Below the pieces are notes generated by a model. It made no database searches and had not been told where the DNA came from. It saw only the letters and a list, made by a program, of their open reading frames with translations. A stretch of 64,000 bases of DNA, taken from positions 558,001 through 622,000 of the forward strand of contig NZ_JADNQW010000005.1 of NCBI RefSeq assembly GCF_015709455.1. The letters run 5' to 3'. The translations under genes were made by a program, and so were the position numbers. Numbering within the stretch: position 1 is the stretch's first letter; each line of letters begins with the position of its first letter. Below are positions 48,681 to 56,403 of this stretch, piece by piece. Source of the stretch: Methylosinus sp. H3A. GTDB taxonomy: Bacteria; Pseudomonadota; Alphaproteobacteria; Rhizobiales; Beijerinckiaceae.

Positions 48681-49471
48681 ATGATTCGACATCGAAGCTG
48701 CACGCCGTCATCGCGGAAGGCGTCGCGCGCATCCTCATCGACAATGCCGAGCGCCGCAACGCTTTCGACTTCTCCATGTGGCGCGCCCTGCCCTCGCTGC
48801 TCGCAGCACTCGACGCGGACGAGACCGTGCGCGTCGTCGTGCTGACCGGCGCGCCGAATCTCCCCTTCTGCTCCGGCGCCGATATTTCGGAATTCTCCAC
48901 CGTGCGCGCGACGGCGGAAGGCGGACGCGCCTATGAGCAAGCCAATGTCGAGGCCTTCGACGCGCTGTCGCGACTGGGCAAGCCGGTGATCGCGGCGATC
49001 GCCGGCTTTTGCATGGGCGGCGGCATGGGCCTCGCCGCCGCCTGCGATCTGCGCATAGCGGCGGAAGGCTCGGTGTTCGGCATTCCGGCGGGACGGCTCG
49101 GCGTCGGCTATCCGCCGGAAGCCATGAGCTATGTCGTCGCGGCCGTCGGCCCGCAGACGGCGATGGACCTGTTCTTCACAGCGCGGCGCATAGACGCCGA
49201 GGAAGCGCGCGCGGCGGGCTTCGTCTCGCGCGTGCTGCCGAAGGAGAGTTTCGACCAGGCCATCGCAAATATCGCCAAAGGCGTCGCCGCCAATGCGCCG
49301 CTCACTCTGCGCGCCGCCAAGGCGGCGATAAGACGCGCCGCGGGATTGCCGCATGCGCTTTCGGCGGAAGACTGCGAGAGGCTCACCGCCGCCTGCTTCG
49401 ACAGCGCCGATTACGCCGAGGGCCGCACGGCTTTTCTCGAGAAGCGTGAGCCGAAATTCAAAGGGAGTTGA
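48677..49471 (+). CDS. Enoyl-CoA hydratase/isomerase family protein
   Basis: A 264-residue crotonase-fold protein. Oxyanion-hole segments are NLPFCSGADISEFSTV and AIAGFCMGGGMGLAAACDLR; FGIPAGRLGVGYPPEAMSYV follows. The substrate cannot be read from sequence. It is coupled to the DUF2252 gene (ATGA overlap) and lies one base before the dehydratase gene start, so the three probably share a transcript. Confidence 0.92.
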   Translation: MNDSTSKLHAVIAEGVARILIDNAERRNAFDFSMWRALPSLLAALDADETVRVVVLTGAPNLPFCSGADISEFSTVRATAEGGRAYEQANVEAFDALSRLGKPVIAAIAGFCMGGGMGLAAACDLRIAAEGSVFGIPAGRLGVGYPPEAMSYVVAAVGPQTAMDLFFTARRIDAEEARAAGFVSRVLPKESFDQAIANIAKGVAANAPLTLRAAKAAIRRAAGLPHALSAEDCERLTAACFDSADYAEGRTAFLEKREPKFKGS

Positions 49472-49472
49472 A

Positions 49473-50456
49473 ATGACTGCGCCGCTCACTCTCGCCGACA
49501 TCGAAGCCGCGGCCGCGCGCATCGCTCCGCATGTCGAAACGACGCCATTGCTCACGGCGCCGCTGCTCGACGAAGAGATCGGCTTTCATCTGCTCGTGAA
49601 GGCGGAAAATCTGCAGCCGATCGGCGCTTTCAAGCTGCGCGGCGCCTTCAATCAAATATTGCAATTGACGGAAGAGGAGCGCCGCCGCGGCGTCATCGCC
49701 GTCTCCTCCGGCAATCACGCGCAGGCCGTCGCTTTCGCCGCGCGCGCGATGGGCGTTTCAGCGACGATCGTGATGCCGCGCGGCGCGCCGCGCGTAAAAC
49801 TCGAGCGCACGCAGGCGCTCGGCGCGCGCGTCGAATTCTATGATCGGCTGAGCAATGATCGCGACGCGATGACGCGCCGCCTCGCCGAGCAGGATGGGCT
49901 GCGCTTCATCCACCCGTACGACGATCCGCGCACCATCGCCGGACAGGGAACCATCGGCCTCGAGATTTTCGCGCAGACGCGCGCAAAGGACATTGCGCCG
50001 GATGCGATCATCGCCGCCTGCAGCGGCGGCGGGCTCGCCTGCGGCATTGCGCTGACGTTGCAACTCTTCGAGCGCACGCCGCTGATGTTCACGGCGGAGC
50101 CCGCGGGCTTCGACGATATGCGCCGCTCGCTGGAGAGCGGCGCCGCGCAGGCGAACGCCGCGCTCACCGGCTCGATCTGTGACGCTCTGCTCGCGCCGAC
50201 TCCCGGCCGTCACACGCTGCCCATTCTGCTCGCCTGCAACGCGCAAGGGCTCGCGGCGAGCGATGCGCAAGTCGAAGCCGCGATGCGCATCGCCGCCGAA
50301 CATTTCCGCATCGTGCTGGAGCCCGGCGGCGCCGCGGCGCTCGCCTGCGCGTTGATCGAGCACGAGCGCTTCGCGGGAAAGACGGTGGTCGTCATCGCCT
50401 CCGGTGGCAATGTCGATCGGAAAGATTTCGCGGCGATTCTCGATCGTTCGAGCTGA
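49473..50456 (+). CDS. Threonine/serine dehydratase (PLP-dependent)
   Basis: A 327-residue PLP enzyme of the short (catabolic) threonine dehydratase/serine racemase type without a regulatory ACT domain. The Schiff-base Lys is in PIGAFKLRGAFNQI; SSGNHAQAVAFAARAMGV and ACSGGGLACGIAL bind the cofactor phosphate. ATG 49473 has GGGAG upstream; the frame continues upstream without similarity. It makes 2-oxobutanoate or pyruvate plus ammonia; serine racemase activity is an alternative. Confidence 0.92.
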   Translation: MTAPLTLADIEAAAARIAPHVETTPLLTAPLLDEEIGFHLLVKAENLQPIGAFKLRGAFNQILQLTEEERRRGVIAVSSGNHAQAVAFAARAMGVSATIVMPRGAPRVKLERTQALGARVEFYDRLSNDRDAMTRRLAEQDGLRFIHPYDDPRTIAGQGTIGLEIFAQTRAKDIAPDAIIAACSGGGLACGIALTLQLFERTPLMFTAEPAGFDDMRRSLESGAAQANAALTGSICDALLAPTPGRHTLPILLACNAQGLAASDAQVEAAMRIAAEHFRIVLEPGGAAALACALIEHERFAGKTVVVIASGGNVDRKDFAAILDRSS

Positions 50457-50523
50457 AGCGCCCCCTCCCTCACCTTTCCCCGCTTTCGCATAATCGGATT
50501 CACACATAGCGAACCCAACGGCC

Positions 50524-50717
50524 GTCATGGCCGGGCTTGTCCCGGCCATCCACGCCAAGCGGCTGAAAAATTTGAGGAAATAGACTGATTTCGGCTTGCG
50601 TCGGGCGGGTTCGTGGCAGGGCCCGGTAGAGGTCGCCGGAACTTCCACATCACGCCAACCTTCCGAGAAGCCACGCGGCGTGTTGGCGTGGATGGCCGGG
50701 ACAAGCCCGGCCAAGAC
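50524..50717. repeat. 35-bp inverted repeat pair flanking 124 bases
   Basis: The segments 50524-50558 and 50683-50717 are inverted copies, perfect over 31 bases (50528-50558 versus 50683-50713) with one mismatch in the outer part. Each contains the palindrome GGCCGGGCTTGTCCCGGCC and the word CCATCCACGCC. Such units are frequent in Rhizobiales genomes. They fill most of the 305-base gap between the dehydratase and oxyR genes; no other feature is seen there. Confidence 0.9.
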
Positions 50718-50761
50718 GTCGTGGGGGCGAGGATGTGTGCATTCGATAGCGTCGTCGCACG

Positions 50762-51748
50762 TCACTTATGTCGACGCGGCCCCGCGGCGCTCTTGCGCTC
50801 GCCACGCGCAGGCGTCGCAGAAACTTTCGCCTTCTCTTCGATCGCCGCCTCCGCCAAAAACCCTTCGAGCGCGCGCGCGAGGCGGCGGAATGTCTCCTTG
50901 CGCGCCGAGGAGGCGCGAAAGACGAGGCCGATGCGGCGGAAGGGCGCCTCGCCCGCCAGCGGCCGCACGACGAGATCGAGACCGCGCAATATTCCGGCGT
51001 CGAGCGCCATTTGCGGCAGCAGCGTCACGCCGAGCCCATTGGCCACCATTTGCGCGAGCGTATAGAGGCTGGTGCCTTGAAAGGCGACATTGCGCCGCGC
51101 GCCCTCGAGCGCGCAGGCGGCGAGCGCATGATCGCGCAGGCAATGGCCCTCCTCCAGCAGCAGCAGATCCTCGGCCGCCATATCGTCATGGCCGACCGCC
51201 GACAGACGGCTCAGTCTGTGCCCCGGCGGGCAGACGACGACGAAAGGATCGACGCCTATGTCGATCGTCTCCATGCCGCGCGAAGGATAGGGCAGCGCCA
51301 GCACGGCAGCGTCCAATTCGCCGGCGTCGAGACGCGCCAGCAGCGGCTCGCTCTGCTCCTCGCGCAGATAGAGCTTCAGCTCGGGAAAGGCGGAGCGCAG
51401 TCGCGGCAGCACGCGCGGAAACAGAAACGGCCCGATCGTCGGAATGACGCCGAGCCGCAAAGGCCCGGACATGGGCGCCTGGGCGGCGCGGGCCAGCTCG
51501 ACGATATCCTGCGCCTCGCGCAGCAGCGTGCGGGCGCGCTCGGCCAATTCGCGGCCGACCGGCGTCGGCGAGACCTTGCGCTTGGTGCGCTCGAAGAGGC
51601 GCACGCCGAGCAATTGCTCGAGCTCCAATATTCCGGCGCTCAGCGTCGATTGGCCGACGAGGCAGGCCTCGGCCGCGCGGCCGAAATGCCGCTCGTCGAC
51701 GACGGCGACCAGAAAACGCAGCTGCCGAAGTGTGGGCAAGACCGCCAT
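50762..51748 (-). CDS. oxyR: Hydrogen-peroxide sensing LysR regulator OxyR
   Basis: A 328-residue LysR regulator. The helix-turn-helix reads FGRAAEACLVGQSTLSAGIL. The redox pair is present with the OxyR spacing: Cys203 and Cys212 in EGHCLRDHALAACALEGA, eight residues apart as for Cys199/Cys208 in E. coli. SLYTLAQMVANGLGVTLLPQ is also characteristic. Divergent from ahpC with an operator between them. The C-terminal tail is basic and low complexity. Confidence 0.95.
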   Translation of the reverse strand: MAVLPTLRQLRFLVAVVDERHFGRAAEACLVGQSTLSAGILELEQLLGVRLFERTKRKVSPTPVGRELAERARTLLREAQDIVELARAAQAPMSGPLRLGVIPTIGPFLFPRVLPRLRSAFPELKLYLREEQSEPLLARLDAGELDAAVLALPYPSRGMETIDIGVDPFVVVCPPGHRLSRLSAVGHDDMAAEDLLLLEEGHCLRDHALAACALEGARRNVAFQGTSLYTLAQMVANGLGVTLLPQMALDAGILRGLDLVVRPLAGEAPFRRIGLVFRASSARKETFRRLARALEGFLAEAAIEEKAKVSATPARGERKSAAGPRRHK

Positions 51749-51759
51749 GCGCCATATAT

Positions 51760-51774
51760 ATCGTCAAACTCGAT
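51760..51774. promoter_or_regulatory. OxyR operator in the oxyR-ahpC gap
   Basis: ATCG-TCAAACT-CGAT is a perfect inverted repeat with 7-base spacing, the spacing of the OxyR core ATAG-N7-CTAT. It is 12 bases from the oxyR start and 122 bases from the ahpC start, so it can serve autorepression and ahpC activation. Confidence 0.65.
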
Positions 51775-51895
51775 TATTGCAGCCTGTTTTTTTCGCTTTT
51801 ATCGATGATGAAACCCCATTAGGTTCCGCGCGTCTTCCCCAGACGCGCGCGGACCATCCGCCTCCGACGCGCTCCACCAGCTAAGGAGAAAACGA

Positions 51896-52459
51896 ATGTC
51901 TCTCATCGGCTCCGAGATCAAGCCGTTCAAGGCGACCGCCTTCCACGCCGGCAAATTCGTCGACGTCACCGAGGCCACGCTCAAGGGCAAGTGGTCGGTG
52001 TTCTTCTTCTACCCGGCCGACTTCACCTTCGTCTGCCCGACCGAGCTCGAAGACCTCGCCACCAATTATGCGGCCTTCAAGGCCGTCGGCGTCGAGATCT
52101 ACGGCGTTTCGACCGACACGCATTTCGCTCATAAGGCCTGGCACGACACCTCGCCGGCGATCGGCAAGATCGAGTATCCGCTGGTCGGCGATCCGACGCT
52201 GACGCTGAGCCGCAATTTCGACGTGCTGATCGAAGAGGCCGGCCTCGCCGACCGTGGCACTTTCGTCATCGATCCGGACGGCAAGATTCAGATCGTCGAG
52301 ATCAACGCCGGCGGCGTCGGCCGCAATGCGCTCGAGCTGCTGCGCAAGATCAAGGCGGCGCAGTATGTCGCGGCGCATCCGGGCGAGGTTTGCCCGGCCA
52401 AGTGGGAAGAGGGTCAGAAGACGCTCGCTCCCTCGCTCGACCTCGTCGGCAAGATTTGA
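51896..52459 (+). CDS. ahpC: Alkyl hydroperoxide reductase, peroxiredoxin subunit
   Basis: A 187-residue typical 2-Cys peroxiredoxin that reduces H2O2 and organic peroxides. Peroxidatic Cys47 lies in [14 protein letters not shown] and resolving Cys166 in [26 protein letters not shown] is also diagnostic. AAGGAG precedes the ATG. Reduced by the AhpF-type protein encoded downstream; controlled by OxyR. Confidence 0.97.
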   Translation: MSLIGSEIKPFKATAFHAGKFVDVTEATLKGKWSVFFFYPADFTFVCPTELEDLATNYAAFKAVGVEIYGVSTDTHFAHKAWHDTSPAIGKIEYPLVGDPTLTLSRNFDVLIEEAGLADRGTFVIDPDGKIQIVEINAGGVGRNALELLRKIKAAQYVAAHPGEVCPAKWEEGQKTLAPSLDLVGKI

Positions 52460-52525
52460 TTTCGCTTCACGCCTCCGGCCGGTTCGCCGGCCGGAGGCGC
52501 CTCGAGGCCGTCGAAAATTCCCCTA

Positions 52526-52635
52526 CCTCATCCTGAGGCGCTTTTTGCGGAACGCAAAAAGCCTCGAAGGATGCTCCAGAACGCGCTGCGGCGCCCCCTT
52601 CGAGACGCCTGCTGCGCAGGCTCCTCAGGGTGAGG
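52526..52635. repeat. 110-base palindromic repeat between ahpC and ahpF
   Basis: Outer arms CCTCATCCTGAGG (52526-52538) and CCTCAGGGTGAGG (52623-52635) pair with one mismatch. Inside are a perfect hairpin GCTTTTTGC-GGAAC-GCAAAAAGC and the words CTCGAAGGATG and CCTTCGAGACGCC. It belongs to the same repeat family as 21612-21688. It ends 29 bases before ahpF and interrupts what is normally a two-gene operon. Confidence 0.85.
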
Positions 52636-52664
52636 GGATTATTCTCGAAAATCGGGAGTCGAAG

Positions 52665-54218
52665 ATGCTGGACGCCGCTCTGAAAACCCAGTTGCAGGCC
52701 TATTTCGCGCGCATCGTCACGCCCATCACGCTCCGCGCCTCGCTCGACGACAGCGAGAAATCCACAGAGCTCGCCGAGCTGCTGCAGGAGGTCGCGAGCG
52801 TCTCGGACAATATCTCCTATGTGCGCAGCGACGATGATTCGCGCCGTCCCTCTTTCGCGATCGAGCGCCAGGGCGCCGATATCGGCCTGCGCTTCGCCGC
52901 CATTCCGGGCGGACACGAGTTCAATTCTTTCGTGCTGGCGCTGCTGCATGTCGGCGGCCATGCGCCCAAGGAGGACGACGACACTCTCGCGCGCATAAAG
53001 GCGCTCGACGGCGATTATCGCTTCGAGACCTATTTCTCGCTCACCTGCCAGAACTGCCCCGAGGTGGTGCAGGCGCTCGATACGATGGCGGCGCTCAATC
53101 CGCGCGTGCGCCATGTGGCGATCGACGGCGGCCTCTTCCCCAAGGAGGTGGAGGAGCGTGGCATAATGGCCGTGCCCGCCGTCTATCTGAACGGCGAGCC
53201 CTTCCAGCATGGCCGCGCGACGCTCGAGCAGATTCTCGACAAGCTCGACGCCGGCGCGGGCGAGAAGAAGGCCGCCTCCATTTCCGCCAAGGAGCCCTTC
53301 GACGTGCTGGTGGTCGGCGGCGGCCCGGCGGGCGCGGCGGCGGCGATCTACGCCGCGCGCAAGGGCGTGCGCACCGGCATTGTCGCGGAGCGTTTCGGCG
53401 GCCAGGTGCAGGACACGGCGGGCATAGAGAACTTCATCTCGGTTCCGCACACGGAAGGGCCGCAAATGGCGGCGGCGCTGGAGCGCCACGTCGCGGAATA
53501 TTCCGTCGATGTGATGAACGGCCAGATCGCCTCCGCGCTGGTTCCCGCAGCCGAGGCCGGCGGTCTCGCGGAGCTGAAGCTCGCCAATGGCGCCTCGCTG
53601 AAATCGAAGACGATCATTCTGGCGCCGGGCGCGCGCTGGCGGCGCATCAATGTGCCCGGCGAGACCGAATATATGACGAAAGGCGTCGCCTATTGCCCGC
53701 ATTGCGACGGGCCGCTGTTCAAGGGCAAGCGCGTGGCGGTGATCGGCGGCGGCAATTCCGGCGTCGAGGCGGCCATTGATCTCGCCGGCCTCGCCTCGCA
53801 TGTCACCTTGCTCGAATTCGACGCGAAGCTGCGCGCCGACGGAATCTTGCAGGAGAAGCTGCGCTCGCTGCCCAATGTGACGATTCTCGTCTCGGCGCAG
53901 ACGAGGGAGATTCTCGGCGACGGCGCCAAGGTGACGGGGCTCGTCTATCGCGACCGCGAGAGCGAGGAGACGCGCAACATAGAGCTGGAAGGCGTGTTCG
54001 TGCAGATCGGCCTATTGCCGAACACCGAATGGCTCGACGGCGCCGTCACGCTCACGCGCTATAAGGAGATCGAGATCGACCGCCGCTGCAACACTTCCGC
54101 GCCGGGCGTTTTCGCCGCCGGCGACGCGACGACGGTTCCCTATAAGCAGATCGTCATCGCCATGGGCGAAGGCGCGACGGCCGCGCTGTCGGCCTTCGAC
54201 CATCTCATGCGGATGTGA
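52665..54218 (+). CDS. ahpF: Alkyl hydroperoxide reductase subunit F
   Basis: A 517-residue flavoprotein that reduces AhpC with NAD(P)H. The N-terminal double thioredoxin-like domain carries Cys128/Cys131 ([10 protein letters not shown]). The thioredoxin-reductase part has the FAD site [20 protein letters not shown], the redox pair Cys344/Cys347 ([11 protein letters not shown]), the NAD(P)H site [18 protein letters not shown] and [19 protein letters not shown]. Start ATG 52665 ([14 protein letters not shown]) has GGGAG upstream; the frame remains open through ahpC without homology. Confidence 0.97.
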   Translation: MLDAALKTQLQAYFARIVTPITLRASLDDSEKSTELAELLQEVASVSDNISYVRSDDDSRRPSFAIERQGADIGLRFAAIPGGHEFNSFVLALLHVGGHAPKEDDDTLARIKALDGDYRFETYFSLTCQNCPEVVQALDTMAALNPRVRHVAIDGGLFPKEVEERGIMAVPAVYLNGEPFQHGRATLEQILDKLDAGAGEKKAASISAKEPFDVLVVGGGPAGAAAAIYAARKGVRTGIVAERFGGQVQDTAGIENFISVPHTEGPQMAAALERHVAEYSVDVMNGQIASALVPAAEAGGLAELKLANGASLKSKTIILAPGARWRRINVPGETEYMTKGVAYCPHCDGPLFKGKRVAVIGGGNSGVEAAIDLAGLASHVTLLEFDAKLRADGILQEKLRSLPNVTILVSAQTREILGDGAKVTGLVYRDRESEETRNIELEGVFVQIGLLPNTEWLDGAVTLTRYKEIEIDRRCNTSAPGVFAAGDATTVPYKQIVIAMGEGATAALSAFDHLMRM

Positions 54219-54257
54219 TGCGAGTTCGCTTCTCGGTCTTTGCGAGAAGCGTGAGCC

Positions 54258-54299
54258 GCGAAGCAATCCAGAGCGCCCCTCGTCTCTGGGTTGCTTCGC
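54258..54299. repeat. GCGAAGCAATCC-type palindromic repeat
   Basis: GCGAAGCAATCCAGAG (54258-54273) and CTCTGGGTTGCTTCGC (54284-54299) pair with one mismatch over a 10-base loop. The following CTCCGCTCGCAGTGACGG is the usual tail of this well-known alphaproteobacterial intergenic repeat. It lies between convergent ahpF and the FKBP gene. Confidence 0.8.
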
Positions 54300-54347
54300 T
54301 CCGCTCGCAGTGACGGTGGCGCGCGATCGAGCGCCGGCCCGCGCCGG

Positions 54348-54797
54348 TCAGATCTGACCTTTGATCTCGATGAGCTCGACATCGAAGATGAGCGTGGCGT
54401 TGGGCGGAATCACGCCGCCGGCGCCGCGCGCGCCATAGCCGAGTTCCGGCGGAATGACGAGCGTGCGCTTGCCGCCGACCTTCATGCCGAGAATGCCCTG
54501 ATCCCAGCCGGCGATCACCTTGCCGGCGGACAGGCGAAACTCGAAGGGCTGGCCATGGTCGAGCGAGCTGTCGAACTTCTTGCCCTTGGCGCCGTTCTGC
54601 GAGACCCAGCCGGTGTAATGCATCTTCAGCATTTGCCCCGGCTCCGCGCCGGCGCCTGTCCCGACTTTCGTGTCGGTGATCTTGACGCCGGTGGCGGTGG
54701 TGGTCGTCGCAGGGCTTTGCGCTTGCGCGGGCGCGAGGAGCGCCGCGGCGGCGAGCGCGAAGGCGGCGAGAGCGTAGGGACGGAAAGCGGCGCGCAT
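54348..54797 (-). CDS. FKBP-type peptidyl-prolyl isomerase, exported
   Basis: A 149-residue periplasmic foldase. Residues 1-25 are a signal peptide ([20 protein letters not shown]); the FKBP domain starts near residue 35, with [58 protein letters not shown] and [19 protein letters not shown] 54797 is chosen from the leader; the frame extends to 54923. No neighbour suggests a specific client. Confidence 0.93.
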   Translation of the reverse strand: MRAAFRPYALAAFALAAAALLAPAQAQSPATTTTATGVKITDTKVGTGAGAEPGQMLKMHYTGWVSQNGAKGKKFDSSLDHGQPFEFRLSAGKVIAGWDQGILGMKVGGKRTLVIPPELGYGARGAGGVIPPNATLIFDVELIEIKGQI

Positions 54798-55096
54798 GTC
54801 GGATCCTCGAGGATTAGGGCGCGGGGCTGCGCTCTCGTCAATAGCGCGGCCCTGTCTGCCAGCGAGGCGCGCAGGTGTCAACACGGCCGCCATCCTGCGC
54901 GAAACGCTGCGGCGATCTTCCAAATTCGCACTGCGCGACGCATCGAACGATTCGCCGCTCGGAGCCGGCGAGACCGTAGCGGACGCGAATTTTTTCCTTC
55001 GCTCCGACTGTGTTAGAGCGGGCGCGCGGGGGAATGCTTACGTGGGTTTAAGGCTCGAGGCCTAAGGTCGCGCCAGAGCTTTTCTCCGGAGTCCCC

Positions 55097-56341
55097 ATGG
55101 CCGCCTTCGCGCCGACTGTCGTCATTTGCATCGACCACGCCTCCGTGACCGGCGGCCAGGCCAAAGTGGCGATCGAGAGCGCGCTCGGGCTCGCCGCCCA
55201 TGGCGCGCGGCCCATCGTCTTCGCCTCCGCCGCGCCGGTGGACGAGCGACTCGCCGCGGCCGGAGTCGAGGTCGTCTGCCTCGGCCAGCACGACCTGCTC
55301 GGCAATCCTTCGCGCGCCGCCGCCGCCATTCAGGGCACATGGAATCAGCGCGCGGCGCAGGCGCTCGGCGAGTTGCTGGCCCGCCTGCCGAAAGACGACA
55401 CGATCGTGCATGTGCATGGCTGGGCCAAGGCCTTGTCGCCGTCCATAGCCGCGCCGATCCGCGCCTCTGGCCTGCCGCGCGTCTATACGCTGCATGAATA
55501 TTTCCTGTTCTGCCCCAATGGCGGCTTCTACAATTACAAGAAGCATGAGCTCTGCCCGCTCGAGCCGCTCTCGGCGGCCTGCTGGGCGACGGCGTGCGAC
55601 GCGGTCAATTATCCGCGCAAGATCTGGCGCAGCGCCCGCCTCACTTTCGCGCGCGATTACGCCAAGCTCGCGGAGCTCTTCTCCGATTACGTCTGCATCT
55701 CGAACTATCAGGAAGAGATCATCGGCCGCTATCTGCCCAAGGGCGTGCGGCTGCACCGCATCTCCAATCCGGTCGACGCGGAAGACCTCGGGCGCAAGAG
55801 CGATCCCGCCTCCGGCGATTACATCTTCGTCGGCCGCCTCTCGCCCGAGAAGGGCGCCTTTCTCTTCGCCGAGGCGGCGGCCCGCGCCGGGGTCACGCCT
55901 GTCTTCATCGGTGACGGGCCGATCGCCGAGGAGTTGCGCGCGCGCGTTCCGCAGGCGCGTTTCCTCGGCTGGCTGCCGCCGGCGCAGGTCCGGGCGCACA
56001 TGCGCGCGGCGCGGGCGCTGGTCTTCCCCTCGCTCTGGTACGAGGGCCAGCCGCTCACCGTGATGGAGGCGCAGGCGATGGGAACGCCGGTCGTCGTCTC
56101 GAACGTCTGCGCCGGACGTGAGGAAGTGGCGGATGACGAGACCGGCCTGTGGTTCGAGAGCGGCAATGCCGAATCGCTCGCCGGCGCGCTGACGCGATTG
56201 AAGGACGATGCGCTGGTCGCGCGTCTGTCGGCCGGCGCGCATGACGTCTATTGGCGCGATCCGCCCACGCTCGATCGCCATGTCGAGCGCATCCTCGGCG
56301 TCTATGAGGAGATCATGTCACGGCGACGCCTCGCCGCCTGA
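55097..56341 (+). CDS. Glycosyltransferase family 4 protein
   Basis: A 414-residue GT-B glycosyltransferase. The N-terminal domain has VVICIDHASVTGGQAKVAIE and VYTLHEYFLFCPNGGFYNYK; the donor domain has DYIFVGRLSPEKGAFLFAEA, PVFIGDGPIAEELR and PSLWYEGQPLTVMEAQAMGT with the conserved Glu pair. Several Cys in the CPNGGFYNYKKHELCPLEP region recur in a GT4 subset. Acceptor and sugar are unknown. It is a single gene, convergent with opgH. Confidence 0.9.
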   Translation: MAAFAPTVVICIDHASVTGGQAKVAIESALGLAAHGARPIVFASAAPVDERLAAAGVEVVCLGQHDLLGNPSRAAAAIQGTWNQRAAQALGELLARLPKDDTIVHVHGWAKALSPSIAAPIRASGLPRVYTLHEYFLFCPNGGFYNYKKHELCPLEPLSAACWATACDAVNYPRKIWRSARLTFARDYAKLAELFSDYVCISNYQEEIIGRYLPKGVRLHRISNPVDAEDLGRKSDPASGDYIFVGRLSPEKGAFLFAEAAARAGVTPVFIGDGPIAEELRARVPQARFLGWLPPAQVRAHMRAARALVFPSLWYEGQPLTVMEAQAMGTPVVVSNVCAGREEVADDETGLWFESGNAESLAGALTRLKDDALVARLSAGAHDVYWRDPPTLDRHVERILGVYEEIMSRRRLAA

Positions 56342-56403
56342 CAATCTTTGCCGGGCGAGCCTCTGAGGCTCGCTCGTCGTCACCGGCGGGACAGCCAGCC
56401 CCC

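Noticed and set aside
50524..50717. CRISPR-like repeat pair
   Set aside because: Only two copies, in inverted orientation, with a 124-base gap and no cas genes.
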